From the NCBI GenBank assembly GCA_022577435.1, contig JAKOON010000008.1, positions 16,665,001-16,729,000 of the forward strand: DNA of 64,000 nt, given 5' to 3'. Position 1 is the first letter of the stretch. Every line of letters begins with the position of its first letter. Under the pieces are notes generated by a model. That model saw only the letters and a program-made list of their open reading frames with translations, had not been told where the DNA came from and did no database searches. Source of the DNA: Embiotoca jacksoni. Lineage: Eukaryota; Chordata; Actinopteri; Embiotocidae. Shown here in pieces: positions 40,968 to 47,082 of the stretch. The translations under genes were made by a program, and so were the position numbers.

Positions 40968-43021
40968 CATGTTAGCTGCACTGCAGTGTGATTTAGAGTA
41001 AATCAATGAAAGAGTTACATGAGTTAATTTAATATACAGTGTTATAATAACTACCAAATTTCACATCCCCTCACTTTTTTATTTTTTATTTTATGATAGA
41101 GCTTAAACTAGTGCAATCTAAAAACATCATGGATTATGGTGCTTGGAGATTTCTATTATAACAAAATTCAGGTAATGTAACTGGTGGTTTAAGTTGGTGT
41201 TTTTTTTATTTGTTTTAATTTATATCACGTAGTGATCCGGCATTATTCTACAACTTCACTGATGAGCATGGAAATGAACTCTGTCATAAAAAAACTGAGA
41301 ACAAAACTGTGCAATATCACAAAAATGTACCATCTTGTAATCATTGATTATTTAAAGGTTAGGTGTAGGATATGTGTCCTTTTGTATAACTAGAAGGGCA
41401 CTTGGAGAGCGTAAACCTTTGCCAGGGCCAAGAGTCCACTCATCCATTATCTTCACCAGCACCCTCTATATATGTCTGGATATATTTAAAAAACTATTAG
41501 AATGACATCAAAATATGCCTGAAGCTAAAATGGAAAACTGACAATATTTTTTGTTCAAGGTAGCACAGCAGTAACTAGTTCCTGGTGTGTGCTGAAGCCT
41601 AAAAGTGAGTTTACATCTCAAGTGAGGGACGTTTCTATAATATCTTGCATATCAGAATCGTTTGCTGATTTTGGCTGCGGTCCTTCAGTCTCTTTGCTGA
41701 AAATACAATGCTTCTTTTAATTGATTTTAACAGTTGACACAGACATTCACTGGTACGTGTATGAAATATGTCAGAGGGTACCTTTTAATAAGAATTAAAA
41801 CTAGATTTTGATATATTTCGTGCATTTTCTACAACCAGGTTTCTTAAACCTGTCTTTTTCTTTCCATGACATCCCTGTCATGTTGCTATCGGAGGAGCAT
41901 CACACTGATGCTGTACTTACTATAACGAGCTTTAAGAGATAAGAACTGTCCTTCTGTTACTGTTGAAAATATGCAAGTGGACACCCTAACTTTAAACCCC
42001 CTTGATGGTCTACAAATCCATGGATCAACAGAACTGAATTAGGGATCCCAGAGAGAAATGAATGACAGTGTGCAGTGAATCACTTAAATTGGTTTTGTGT
42101 TGCTTTAACAGAACAGCTTTTAAACTGAGAGTGCCGAGGCCACATGCTTGTCTTCCAACATGCTTCTTCCTATAGTGGAATATTTGCCCTGCATGATCAT
42201 CTTACACCAGCCAGCTTAAATACCATCAGACACCTGCTGCCTTGCATTGTGCTCTAAACCTGCCATGCAGCTTTAATGGCTTTGCAGGATGAGATTCACA
42301 CAGACATAAAACAACAATAAATCCTACTGCCATACCATGACGGCATATATGGTAGTAAATGAAAACTGTAGTACAATCCCTCCTTCCGTCCTACAATTCT
42401 CAAACATTGTGAGCACACAGTCAGGTTTCTGTTTTTATGACTTCACCTACATCGAGGTGAATTCGAATAAATGTAGTCACAATAAAGCCAACATTACCAT
42501 AACTTGACAGACTGATGAGGCGGATTTATGACGCCAGATGTGATATAAACATGGTCCCAAGCACATATGGGTGTCAGTTGTGTCATTACCACCGAATCTA
42601 TGAGGGCATAATTTGAATAATAGAGCCTAAAGGCTTTCAGGACCCAAATCTGGTGTCATGTGAATGTAGTCAGTTATGAATACCGTGGCAGTGGAGAATA
42701 CATTGAGTTTGATTTAAAAAAAATGACAGTGTCTGTCTTTTGCTGTGCTGACTTTCCTGATGAACAGCTTATTGAAAGTCGACTCTGCTTGTTAGTGCAG
42801 AATAGACGCCCAACGACTTCCTTCGTGGTATGCTTGAAGCAGACTGCTCTCCCAACACACCATCTTCAAGTAACATCTCCATACTTTTAAACATGCAGAA
42901 TATGCATTGACCACTTGAGGAAAAAAGACCAGCTCACCTGTCTTGTAGCGTGTATTCTGTGTTTTCAGGGGAAATCTGTCCAGTTACAGGATGCCTAAAC
43001 GATGTCGTCCTCACGTTGTGG
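5971..43021 (-). CDS. plekha7: plekha7, PH domain-containing family A member 7 (5'-partial, 25 exons)
   Basis: PLEKHA7 is a cytoplasmic adaptor of the epithelial zonula adherens. In the literature it binds p120-catenin, PDZD11, paracingulin and CAMSAP3, linking cadherin junctions to microtubule minus ends; the zebrafish form (Hadp1) affects cardiac contractility. Twenty-five exons join without a stop into about 1298 residues: WW2 C-half (1-20), PH (about 92-210), Ser/Pro-rich linker (219-541), cassette (570-614), coiled coil (657-805), poly-Gln and proline-rich region (806-930), basic segment (1009-1083), acidic/coiled tail (1084-1253), and poly-Pro plus PDZ ligand (1255-1298). Identity rests on peptides I recall from human PLEKHA7, such as SGMRTYFFSADTQEDMN, RHTSVRGLKRQSDERKRDRE and KSALERLYSGD. 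Paralogues PLEKHA5 and PLEKHA6 fit less well because the PH insert and these linkers are PLEKHA7-type. WW1 and the start codon are missing, probably upstream of the window. Whether this is a teleost a or b copy cannot be told. Confidence 0.96.
6484..6640. mobile_element. Degenerate, truncated copy of the same MITE family
   Basis: It starts GTTGGTTGATTAATCAATAA, continues with GTTGATCATTTCATTCGATG, and has CTTTCTCTGGCTCCAAATGC internally, as expected for one end of the element at 26735-26990 in the opposite orientation. Confidence 0.45.
7754..7822. repeat. TG microsatellite
   Basis: Uninterrupted GT/TG dinucleotides, about 34 units, in the last plekha7 intron. Confidence 0.97.
8089..8118. promoter_or_regulatory. 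CArG-box inverted repeat in plekha7 last intron
   Basis: CCTAATAAGG (8089-8098) fits the SRF consensus CC(A/T)6GG exactly. A near-CArG ACTTATTAGG follows at 8109-8118. The 9-nt arms CCTAATAAG and CTTATTAGG are perfect reverse complements. The spacing of 20 bp is about two helical turns. Confidence 0.4.
8436..8584 (-). CDS. plekha7: plekha7 exon: ALQEQERIITMSYALASEAS
   Basis: This 149-nt exon encodes SVQNLTPTVTMDKPELGLVA then ALQEQERIITMSYALASEAS and LKSKLVA. It is homologous to the PLEKHA5/6 tail (QEQE+RI.IS.ALA.EAS). The acceptor is CTGGACAG. The donor GTTGGT is weak; read-through would add a hydrophobic tail and stop at 8353. Confidence 0.94.
8722..8855 (-). CDS. plekha7: plekha7 exon LSKPQKVLIPERYVD
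   Basis: This 134-nt exon encodes LSKPQKVLIPERYVDSEPEE, PLSPQEVEERHRKVERIKSI and LAKS. It parallels PLEKHA6 TPDKVLIPERYIDLEPDTPL. The acceptor is TTTTCTAG and the donor GTAGGT; it leaves in phase 2. Confidence 0.95.
8856..10452 (-). other. plekha7 intron
   Basis: No exon was seen. A dispersed repeat fragment (TAGGCACCAAAC...GGTTTGGGTTAA) lies at about 9700-9760 and recurs at 48561-48610. Confidence 0.6.
9700..9760. repeat. Dispersed repeat fragment, copy 1
   Basis: It shares TTAGGCACCAAACAC, a GG(A)AAAGAT block and GGTTTG(G)GTTAA with 48561-48610, at the same spacing. Confidence 0.5.
10453..10680 (-). CDS. plekha7: plekha7 exon: WRREQEFDLQLLERAV tail exon
   Basis: This 228-nt symmetric exon encodes WRREQEFDLQLLERAVQGEE and ends LEPLEYDLDLNKE. 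The EPxxYDxDxNKE pattern is shared with PLEKHA6 (EPQHYDVDINKE). The acceptor has a long pyrimidine tract ending TATCCAG; the donor is GTGAGA. Confidence 0.93.
10681..12398 (-). other. plekha7 intron / possible short-isoform 3' UTR
   Basis: It holds an AC microsatellite at 11466-11503. The part just below 12399 may be the 3' UTR of the read-through short isoform. No other exon was seen. Confidence 0.55.
11466..11503. repeat. AC microsatellite
   Basis: About 19 CA units, preceded by a pyrimidine-rich TTTCTTTCTTTTTCT stretch. Confidence 0.96.
12399..12635 (-). CDS. plekha7: plekha7 alternative 3' end: read-through to VCY-stop
   Basis: If the GTATGT donor at 12410 is not used, the frame reads LGS-VCY and stops at TAG (12399-12401). 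As I recall it, the 1121-residue human PLEKHA7 form ends DLGSVC, which is the same read-through, so this short C-terminus looks conserved. Minus-strand poly(A)-like hexamers follow: ATTAAA near 12258 and AATAAA at 11634-11639. This form would lack the acidic/coiled tail, the poly-Pro tract and the PDZ ligand. Confidence 0.6.
   Translation of the reverse strand, partial: ERPKSALERLYSGDVVQQQQRGKMSADEQLERMKRHQKALVRQRKRTLSHGDRHASSSSCASPTSSRPLSADLGSVCY
12411..12635 (-). CDS. plekha7: plekha7 exon: ERPKSALERLYSGD, basic segment
   Basis: This 225-nt symmetric exon encodes ERPKSALERLYSGD, KMSADEQLERMKRHQKALVR and RKRTLSHGDRH, ending RPLSADLGS. It is very close to human PLEKHA7. The acceptor is CCTCTCAG. 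The donor GTATGT is strong and splices in frame to WRREQEFD, but it can also be read through to a stop three codons later. Confidence 0.96.
12636..13500 (-). other. plekha7 intron
   Basis: AT-rich intron with T-runs near 12860 and 13058. No gene or other element was seen. Confidence 0.6.
13501..13592 (-). CDS. plekha7: plekha7 exon LRLNQSSSISSYVTLRR
   Basis: This 92-nt exon encodes TAGSSLRLNQSSSISSYVTL then RRSTSAVGMK, matching human SRLQQSSTIAPYVTLRR. The acceptor is GGCTTCTCTCAG. The donor GTGATG is weak. Confidence 0.92.
13728..13845 (-). CDS. plekha7: plekha7 exon VELRPFLSDPELMGAG
   Basis: This 118-nt exon encodes VELRPFLSDPELMGAGDG then GGYQTLPTR. It corresponds to human VELRSYVSEPEL...RYQTLPGRG. 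The acceptor is TCTCAG and the donor GTACAT; it leaves in phase 1. Confidence 0.93.
13940..14131 (-). CDS. plekha7: plekha7 exon: PPRPPLPQLYSPDEHPPAVP and basic segment
   Basis: This 192-nt symmetric exon encodes the proline-rich PPRPPLPQLYSPDEHPPAVP and then RHTSVRGLKRQSDERKRDRE and IGQCTNGDSK. It is nearly identical to human PLEKHA7 and is the best single identifier of the gene. The acceptor is TGTGCAG and the donor GTACAT. Confidence 0.97.
14132..15204 (-). other. plekha7 intron
   Basis: AT-rich intron with no recognised exon or repeat. Confidence 0.6.
15205..15413 (-). CDS. plekha7: plekha7 exon: poly-Gln and Ser/Pro-rich linker
   Basis: This 209-nt exon encodes ERKFVPSVSVSS, then MEMRLF followed by seven Gln (CAG codons at 15310-15330) and HSPHLSPSSHTP, ending GLKW. 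The human counterpart has LEVRLFPQLQ here, so the Gln run is lineage-specific and probably disordered. The acceptor is TTCCCCAG and the donor GTGAGT. Confidence 0.9.
15310..15330. repeat. (CTG)7, coding CAG repeat
   Basis: Seven CTG units on the plus strand encode Gln7 in plekha7 on the minus strand. An uninterrupted codon repeat is prone to length variation. Confidence 0.97.
15629..15740 (-). CDS. plekha7: plekha7 exon: ELWRIEDVIAGLS, NAGNAG acceptor
   Basis: This 112-nt exon encodes QEKVQIRKELWRIEDVIAGL then STSKANYKVTISSVTNP. The KELWRI-DV block is a PLEKHA5/6/7 signature. The 3' splice site is a tandem GAGCAGCAG, so an end at 15737 or 15740 would differ by one Gln. The donor is GTGAGC; it leaves in phase 1. 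Confidence 0.94.
16039..16140 (-). CDS. plekha7: plekha7 exon: coiled coil EMENAWNEYSRLERDVDWLK
   Basis: This 102-nt symmetric exon encodes EMENAWNEYSRLERDVDWLK then SALQGQMNRSDLSQ, close to human EMENAWNEYLKLENDVEQLK. The acceptor is TTCAG and the donor GTCTGC. Confidence 0.94.
16141..17499 (-). other. plekha7 intron
   Basis: No exon or clear repeat was recognised. Confidence 0.6.
17500..17649 (-). CDS. plekha7: plekha7 exon: coiled coil, p120-catenin-binding region
   Basis: This 150-nt symmetric exon encodes DKLESVLDVSHQQMEEYRDQ, AHAEKIAYQQKLLQEDV and VHIRAEISQVST. I assign the p120-catenin-binding role by position relative to the human protein, not from a motif. The acceptor is ATATAG and the donor GTAAGA. 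Confidence 0.94.
17791..17871 (-). CDS. plekha7: plekha7 exon: coiled-coil start
   Basis: This 81-nt exon encodes VKLSRLCEQDKILQELEARI then RTLKEDK, the start of the heptad-rich segment. The LCEQD motif is common to PLEKHA5, 6 and 7. The acceptor is CTGCAG. The donor is GTTTTT, a weak consensus. Confidence 0.93.
17872..19013 (-). other. plekha7 intron
   Basis: Intron with a short imperfect AC run near 18838-18850. A plus-strand ORF at 18489-18887 has no recognisable protein character. Confidence 0.6.
19014..19085 (-). CDS. plekha7: plekha7 exon VTGRESLKKERASRPVKIAE
   Basis: This 72-nt symmetric exon encodes VTGRESLKKERASRPVKIAE then SDAD, matching human MTGRDLLKD..KPVKIAESD. The acceptor is TTTCAG and the donor a consensus GTAAGT. 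Confidence 0.93.
20340..20700. repeat. Dispersed teleost repeat (GTTAGCATGCTAACATTTGC type)
   Basis: The segment has the phrases GTTAGCATGCTAACATTTGC, GCAGGTATTTACTCATAAACC and AAACCAAGTGCCATGACAAC, in the order seen in a repeat I recognise from many teleost introns. The family name and limits are uncertain. Confidence 0.6.
21009..21036. repeat. AT microsatellite
   Basis: About 14 TA units in an AT-rich intron. Confidence 0.9.
22482..22535 (-). CDS. plekha7: plekha7 small exon ADDTYIQLKKDLEYLDLK
   Basis: This 54-nt symmetric exon encodes ADDTYIQLKKDLEYLDLK, almost identical to human PLEKHA7. Its acceptor (CATTTAAAG/G) has a poor pyrimidine tract, while the donor GTGGGC is acceptable. It follows, in gene order, the intragenic CpG-rich region at 22.9-23.65 kb. 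Confidence 0.94.
22880..23645. promoter_or_regulatory. Intragenic CpG-island-like promoter region
   Basis: CpG dinucleotides are dense from about 23190 to 23640 (roughly 35-40 by eye), while the surrounding introns are CpG-poor. Upstream lie a CCAAT box (CCAATAGG near 22920), an ETS-type ACTTCCTGTT (near 22960), GTGACG and a GTTGTAGTTC element resembling a ZNF143-type ACTACAA site (about 23134-23146). No TATA box is obvious. A 26-A run sits at 23161-23186. It could drive a short plekha7 isoform (minus) or a nested transcript (plus). Confidence 0.5.
23289..23343 (+). CDS. Candidate plus-strand first coding exon (nested)
   Basis: Within the CpG-rich region an ATG opens MPGKKTRLTGSFTMKTSN and runs to a consensus donor A/GTAAGT at 23344. 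I do not recognise the peptide and found no following exon. A second frame is also open across about 23190-23335, so this ATG may not be used. It may equally be a non-coding first exon. Confidence 0.22.
24395..24529 (-). CDS. plekha7: plekha7 cassette exon (PEELTLLLIQLRRHQ)
   Basis: This 135-nt symmetric phase-0 exon begins PEELTLLLIQLRRHQAKM and ends NGLLGPSMQ. PEELTLLLIKLRRQQ is a PLEKHA5 segment, so the exon is ancestral to the family. The human PLEKHA7 sequence I recall runs from LHGK straight to ADDTY, which suggests a cassette that can be skipped without changing frame. The acceptor is TGGCTACAG and the donor CAG/GTCAGG. Confidence 0.88.
24530..24980 (-). other. plekha7 intron upstream of the cassette exon
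   Basis: A 451-bp intron with nothing recognised beyond its splice sites. Confidence 0.6.
24981..25064 (-). CDS. plekha7: plekha7 exon: SVPSMGYITHTVSAPSLHGK
   Basis: This 84-nt symmetric phase-0 exon encodes TSQIERRSVPSMGYITHTVS then APSLHGKT, conserved with human RRSMPSMGY. The acceptor TTTCTCCACAG was preferred over the AGs inside AAATAGAGAG because it restores frame and homology. The donor GTACGA is mediocre. Confidence 0.93.
25065..27667 (-). other. plekha7 intron
   Basis: It contains a degenerate inverted-repeat element at about 26735-26990. The segment 25700-25930 mixes CATAAAC, CCTTTGTTC and TGTAATTAG motifs and may be regulatory. No exon was seen. Confidence 0.55.
26735..26990. mobile_element. 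Degenerate teleost MITE (GATTAATC-rich termini)
   Basis: The left end reads CTGCAACTAACTATTATTTT with CAGTTAATCTGCC; the right end has ATTGATTGACTGATTATCAA and AACGATTGCTCATTGATTTT. This matches a non-autonomous inverted-repeat element I recognise as abundant in teleosts. It is heavily decayed and the limits are approximate. Confidence 0.55.
27668..28208 (-). CDS. plekha7: plekha7 exon: Ser/Pro-rich region with WQLYEWQQRQQF
   Basis: At 541 nt this is the largest exon. It encodes NLPSDYKYAHDRLSHF, MVWQLYEWQQRQQFRHGSPT, VEMPRSISVPPSP and SPRRPHTPSDRRTVRP, all close to human PLEKHA7 as I recall it. The WQLYEWQQRQ block is shared with PLEKHA5. The acceptor is CTGTCTCAG and the donor CAG/GTAGGA. 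The G+C content is clearly higher than in the flanking introns. Confidence 0.95.
28436..28864 (-). CDS. plekha7: plekha7 exon: disordered linker after PH
   Basis: This 429-nt exon starts REVEKPEKATQQAVPQTNH and ends with the conserved block DPEKHVQRKNTLAQVEHWV then KVQKGD. The middle is polar and low in hydrophobics, as expected for a disordered linker. The acceptor is TTTTTCACAG and the donor GTCAGT. It ends in phase 2. Confidence 0.94.
28865..30505 (-). other. plekha7 intron
   Basis: It contains a long T-run (about 29777-29816). The segment 30313-30505 stays open in frame with the upstream PH exon, so it would be translated if the GTTGGT donor failed. No exon was seen. Confidence 0.55.
30506..30684 (-). 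CDS. plekha7: plekha7 exon: end of PH domain with PLEKHA7-type insert
   Basis: This 179-nt exon encodes ASHTGMRSYIYNKNSVIGSQ, then CGMRTYFFSADTQEDMN and GWIRAMNQAA, the C-terminal PH helix with its Trp. The MRSYIYN...GSQAE segment is an insert I recall as specific to PLEKHA7. The acceptor is TTTGATAG. The donor GTTGGT is weak (T at +3), and reading through it stays open to a stop at 30313. Confidence 0.95.
30685..34463 (-). other. plekha7 intron
   Basis: It contains an AC microsatellite (31048-31078). No exon or RNA gene was recognised. Confidence 0.55.
31048..31078. repeat. AC microsatellite
   Basis: About 15 AC units, some 360 bp upstream (in gene direction) of the PH-end exon. Confidence 0.95.
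34464..34564 (-). CDS. plekha7: plekha7 exon: PH domain middle
   Basis: This 101-nt exon encodes (D)SREETVLGSIPLPSYVIAP and then DDHINRKYAFK. The acceptor TTCACAG is separated from an upstream 24-unit TG repeat by only 13 nt. The donor is GTAACA. Length is not a multiple of three: joining its neighbours directly gives a stop after 12 codons, so skipping would abolish the protein. Confidence 0.95.
34578..34626. repeat. (AC)24 microsatellite, read as (TG)24 next to a 3' splice site
   Basis: There are 24 AC units plus one A on the plus strand. In the plekha7 transcript this is a UG tract ending 13 nt before the PH exon at 34464-34564. Confidence 0.97.
35074..35146 (-). CDS. plekha7: plekha7 exon: PH domain strands 2-3
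   Basis: This 73-nt exon encodes DSSGMRLWKRKWFVLSDYC followed by LFYYK. It holds the KRKWFVL and LFYYK core of PH strands 2-3, including basic residues of the phosphoinositide-binding loop. The acceptor is CTCCAG and the donor GTGAGT. It leaves in phase 1. A 26-G homopolymer lies about 140 bp upstream in the intron. Confidence 0.95.
35147..35795 (-). other. plekha7 intron
   Basis: It contains a GGT/G-rich tract ending in 26 consecutive G (35285-35310). Nothing else was recognised. Confidence 0.6.
35285..35310. repeat. G26 homopolymer
   Basis: Twenty-six consecutive G follow four GGT units. It can form a G-quadruplex, and the exact length is likely to be unreliable in sequencing. Confidence 0.95.
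35796..35900 (-). CDS. plekha7: plekha7 exon: start of PH domain
   Basis: The 105-nt phase-0 exon encodes KVHTFGKRDHSIKRN and then VVVRGWLYKQ, the first strand of the PH domain. The FGKR..S.KRN segment before the PH domain is shared by PLEKHA4-7. The acceptor is CTGCAG and the donor CAG/GTGAGC. Confidence 0.95.
35901..36996 (-). other. plekha7 intron
   Basis: AT-rich intron with no recognised element. Confidence 0.6.
36997..37108 (-). CDS. plekha7: plekha7 exon: linker between WW2 and PH
   Basis: This 112-nt exon reads IESRMSKSAANHRSPSMV and then a Thr/Val-rich stretch ending TSGSK. It matches the human PHMSK...RPSSMV linker as I recall it. The acceptor is CTGTAG and the donor GTGAGC. The first base completes the Arg codon split from the WW2 exon. 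Confidence 0.9.
38068..38087. repeat. (TTAA)n tetranucleotide repeat
   Basis: Five consecutive TTAA units, adjacent to an imperfect upstream unit. Confidence 0.85.
38876..39130. repeat. Dispersed teleost repeat (AGGTCCCATAT type)
   Basis: It starts AAAGGTCCCATATTTATGCT and continues with GAGCTCTACCAGGAACAGGC, CTGATTAGCTCTC and GCCCAGGCCAACC. It resembles a repeat I recognise in teleost introns that begins AGGTCCCATAT and includes a 'CTGATTGG' phrase. The family is not named. Confidence 0.45.
40931..40966. repeat. TG microsatellite
   Basis: About 18 GT units in the large intron after the WW2 exon. Confidence 0.95.
42938..43021 (-). CDS. plekha7: plekha7 exon: C-terminal half of WW2
   Basis: The acceptor CTGCAG precedes C-CAC-AAC and the donor GTGAGC follows CAAGACAG. 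It encodes HNVRTTSFRHPVTGQ, the last strand of the second WW domain, then a linker ending YTLQDR. It is 84 nt, entered in phase 2 and left in phase 2. The exon carrying the first half of WW2 (the LPxGWEE part) was not found in the remaining 21 kb. Confidence 0.93.
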
Positions 43022-46000
43022 CTGCAGGAGAGGGGGAGAAACAACAGCCAGGGAGAAAGCAAAATGAGTATCAAGTCATTAATCATGTTCCTGCCGAGGG
43101 ATGCACCCATCCAACTTTTTATACAGATACAATATACAGATACCTGGGCTTTGGGTATTGACCGATACAGACAATCAGTTGGATACCTGTATTTCAGTAA
43201 TTAGCTGTGTGGGCCATTGTGAGAAAGAGACTGGAATCATTTTGTATGTGGAAGGCAACATCAGGCTTGATTTAATGAAGCATGATTTCACTGGATGTTC
43301 TTGATTAAATTGGTTGTGTTACATTTTGCAGTGCTACTGTCACCGCTTGAAACGTTGGCTTTGCATATACTTCAACCAGCCGTAGATCTTGTTGGCAATG
43401 CAAACATGAAATACCTCTAAAACTGCTGACAAGGGTTAGCTCCTTCCTTCCTTTCCTCCCGACCAGTGCTGCTGACGCGTGACATGGTACACGTGTAGAT
43501 GTAAACATAAAGTTAAATTGAATAGATTGGGCCCATTGTCGTCATACCTAATCCATATTTTTGAGTCAGTATGGGACTGATATCAGTATGATCAACTCCC
43601 TGCACATCTGTGTTATAATACTTCTATTTGTCAGCTGGTTGAGAATACAAAACAACAGGAAGTTTAAAAGCTTACAATGATGCCTCAGTCGACAGTAGGA
43701 ATGTCTATGGTAGGCCTGCAGCCAGCCACAGCTCATACTCTTCTACACCATGTGTAGGACTCAGCACTCTGCCCAAGCCAGCTCATAAGGCTTCATTGAT
43801 TTCCATTAGATTGGGCCATTCATTGCTTTAACTAGAGCATAAAAGCATGTTGCTGTCACATGATGGAATAAGAAAAGTCGCCACTCATGAGGGTGTTGGG
43901 AGGATTGAACTATTATGACATGACTATTTTTATATTATCTGTTGTCTATAGTATATTATGCACCCTAACAAGTAGAATATTTGGGCTATTTCAGTTCAGT
44001 TTTCCATCAAAATAAACGGAAAAATCCCAGAAAACATTGAGTCTACATCATATCAGCACTAATCAGCTGAAATACCGTTCAAATCTACTGTGTTCCCAAA
44101 TTACACACAACGTCTTGCAGTATCAAACTAAGTCCCCACATTTGTCATCAAATGCACTGACGTACTGTAGCCCTGAACACACCACTGGTCTGACTCACTC
44201 ACTCACACTGGAGTTGGATGTTGCTTCTCGTGCTTTAATCTCGGATGTATTTATCCAGTGCAATTCCCAGCCTTATCATCTAACATTCACAGAAGGCTAG
44301 ACTTCAATCACTGCATTTAGCTTTCCAATTAGTTTTCCTCACTATCTACACAAAATAGTAAGCAGAGGACATTTAAGATTTATGGCCATCCTGGATAAGT
44401 TAGTAAGTTAGTTGCTACTGGTACTCAGTGCTGCTCTCCATTATCCCCTCAAACTGTGACACCTCCCTGAAGATGCTGCTGCTTCTCTCATGTTGTAGGC
44501 ACATAAGATGCTTTAGAAACATATGTTCTGCAGAGCTATAGTAGAGACACATAATGTTGGATAGAAATTTGCATTGCATTTCACTAATATCTTTCAGCAA
44601 AGGCAGGTTTGATCTCTCTTCTCAGGTGTAGCTGAGGAGACAGCTTTTTGTCCTACCATAGGGACAACACATACAAACTCTTAGTGCCATCCAGGCAAAA
44701 AGATTTAAGTAGTGCTTACTGCAGAGCTACAGTCACTTGGCCCAGAGGGTCCAGTAGTCTACTCTAGGGAAGTGGGAAGGTTAAGGTTAGGTTTAGAATT
44801 AGGATTAGATTTGGGACTATAGTTGATTGGCAGTGAAACAACCAATCACAGCAGCTTACATGGAGTTGGGTTGGGGCTGGACCAGGTCCAACTCCACCCA
44901 CTGGCACTGCAATGAAGCTTCACAAATGACTGGGAGCAATAATGTACTGAACTGCAAATTATGCTTTGAAGTCTGGCTTTTGTTAGTGATGTATTTCATT
45001 TCCCCTGACCCTCTCATTTTCCTCCCATCACCGTCACACAATACACTCTTCCACAGAAGCTGGAAAGTACTGTACACCAGCCTGCAATAAAAACACAGAG
45101 TAAATACTGCTGTGCAGAGGCTAAATACACATGCTGCATTTTCACAAACACGCACACAGGCACAGATAAACAAATGGCTGGGATAAACATGTTGACTGTG
45201 TTCACAAGGCGTACCGAGAGTAAACACACGACTTTATATCAAACAGTGAGGGGTGAATCCTCCGAAGGACTGCTGCTAAGTTTCAGCACTATAAAGGTGC
45301 AGAATGATACAAACAGTTCCTGGTTCCTCTCTGCATCATCATGCAGCAATGGGAGGGGAAAACAAACTGACCAGGTTGGAAAGATTTATGAGTTGACATT
45401 TCAGCAAAGTTCAGACGAAATGATGCAATTCTGCATCACAAAAAAACATGCCATGAAATACAAAGAATACATAAAACCGGGGTATACAGGTATATTGTAT
45501 ATACCGTATATCATGACACCATGTACATATGCATTCCTAATAACATAAACATACACACACAGGTTTGGTCAGGCTTGTTCCCGGTAACAACCCATAATTT
45601 ACTGAGCAGCACTGGGACATACAGCACTGCACCAGCTTCCCCTGTTAATTAGGAATCTGCTTTCTTTGAGGCTTTTGTTTAAGCCGCATTATTTCTGAAC
45701 TATTTGTCACGGAATTTGCAGCATCCTCAGTTAGTGTACAAACGCTACAGCACAGTAGATCTATTTGTTTGTAGAAAACTAGTTTCCATTAAAGCTTATG
45801 ACAACGCTGTTCCTAAGGGGAAATACACTCCTGCTCTACATTAGTTTCCACACTGCCTCAGTTGGGAAACAGCTTTGTTGTCAGTGCAAGTTAGCGGTGG
45901 TTGCCAGAATTTCATGTCACCAATAGGATATAAATCATGGATCGTAATCATATAATACGTTATTCAAAGTGAAAAAGAAAAACTTAAAAGATAGATTATC

Positions 46001-46963
46001 ATCTATCAAATCAGCTTGCAGTCATGTCCGCTACTTTCTGAAAGATGATTTAGATCACTTCAACTCTGGTCCTAGACACATTAGAGACACATTATTCTTT
46101 AAACAGTTTATTGGTGACACACTTTTCAAAATATCTCCACCTCAGGGGAAATATTAAGTGTCGCAGAAGTTCGCTGTTAGTCACAAATCAAGGCTCAGGG
46201 AAGTTTTTATTCCGATAACACGCACTCTGTCACACCACTAGGATGTTAAAGTGCATAGGAGCACTAACCACCAGGTCAAGTGGAGTTTCTGTTTCCATCA
46301 GGCCAGATAAAGAAGACAAAGAATTACTGACATCTCTTCTTGCAGAGCTTCAAACAGACATCTCTCAATGCCCCAGTTCAACTCTAACTACAAAAAGAGG
46401 TGGTTATATGTAGAAATACTGGTTCAATGACCAAACTTTGTCCTAACGCATTGTCCCATACAGCCACAAATTAAGGATTCTATATGAACTGAACTCGGTT
46501 TGATCTAATGTAGGCAAACTTGACTGTGAACAGCACGTAACCTGACAACGACTGGCAGACTGGTTTTATTTTCAGCCAGAGCTTCTCCTGTAAAACGTGT
46601 AGAAACAGCAGCTCTGCAACTAAAATCATAAGAACAGGCTTTTTCAGTCCATGGTTCAGCCCTGGCATGCCATTCCAATTTTTTTCAGAAAAACAAAAGG
46701 CTCATGGTAATCCCTGTCCAAGACAGGGTCTCGAGGGGTAAGGCTCTCTCTCTTTCTCACACAGAGGCTTCAAATAACGCCACATACAATAACAACTCAC
46801 ATCTACAGTAAGACAGGCATCATGCCGTTCACTGGCACACTCAACGACTCTTCCTGAGAAGAAAAAATACAACTTTCAGAACTGTACAAGCACAGACATC
46901 TCCGCTGCTATTAACTACTCACTATGCTCTGCTGTGTAATACACATATGGGTGACGCTCTCAC

Positions 46964-47082
46964 CTGTTGTGAGATTGTGTGCCATCGTGAATCAGCTGCT
47001 TGACTGGCTGAGGTGCTGCGGGTCTTGGAAATCCTCTCGGCATTATAGTAACTGGTGGAAGATGCAGGGACGAGGGTCTCAT
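46964..47082 (-). CDS. plekha7: Candidate alternative first exon of plekha7
   Basis: An ATG (47080-47082, G at -3) opens 39 codons, MRPSSLHLPPVTIMPRGFPR and on to GTQSHN, ending AACAG at a good donor GTGAGA. It leaves in phase 2, exactly what the exon at 42938-43021 needs. A TATA-like GATAAAG lies about 70 bp upstream of the ATG. A product starting here would lack WW1 and half of WW2. I have no homology for the peptide, and a second frame is also open across it. Confidence 0.3.

Larger units (their letters stand above)
37109..42937 (-). other. plekha7 intron, 5.8 kb
   Basis: It holds a TTAA-type tandem repeat (about 38068-38087), a dispersed repeat (about 38876-39130) and a TG microsatellite (40931-40966). 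No exon was recognised; short ORFs here lack protein-like character. Confidence 0.55.

Noticed and set aside
41380..41450. GGGCACTTGGAGAGCGTAAACC segment resembling a dispersed repeat
   Set aside because: Only one short stretch seemed familiar and no second copy was found in the window.
44415..44600. Minus-strand ORF ending SQFEGIMESSTEYQ
   Set aside because: It looks mildly protein-like but has no convincing acceptor or phase link to plekha7 and matches nothing I know.
44775..44812. GGTTAGG-type motifs resembling interstitial telomere repeat
   Set aside because: Units are irregular (GGTTAGG, GAATTAGG, GATTAG) and few, more like simple decay than a telomeric array.
45480..45522. GTATATAC/CGTATATC palindromic run
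   Set aside because: It could be a relic of a dispersed repeat, but it is too short and AT-rich to separate from chance.
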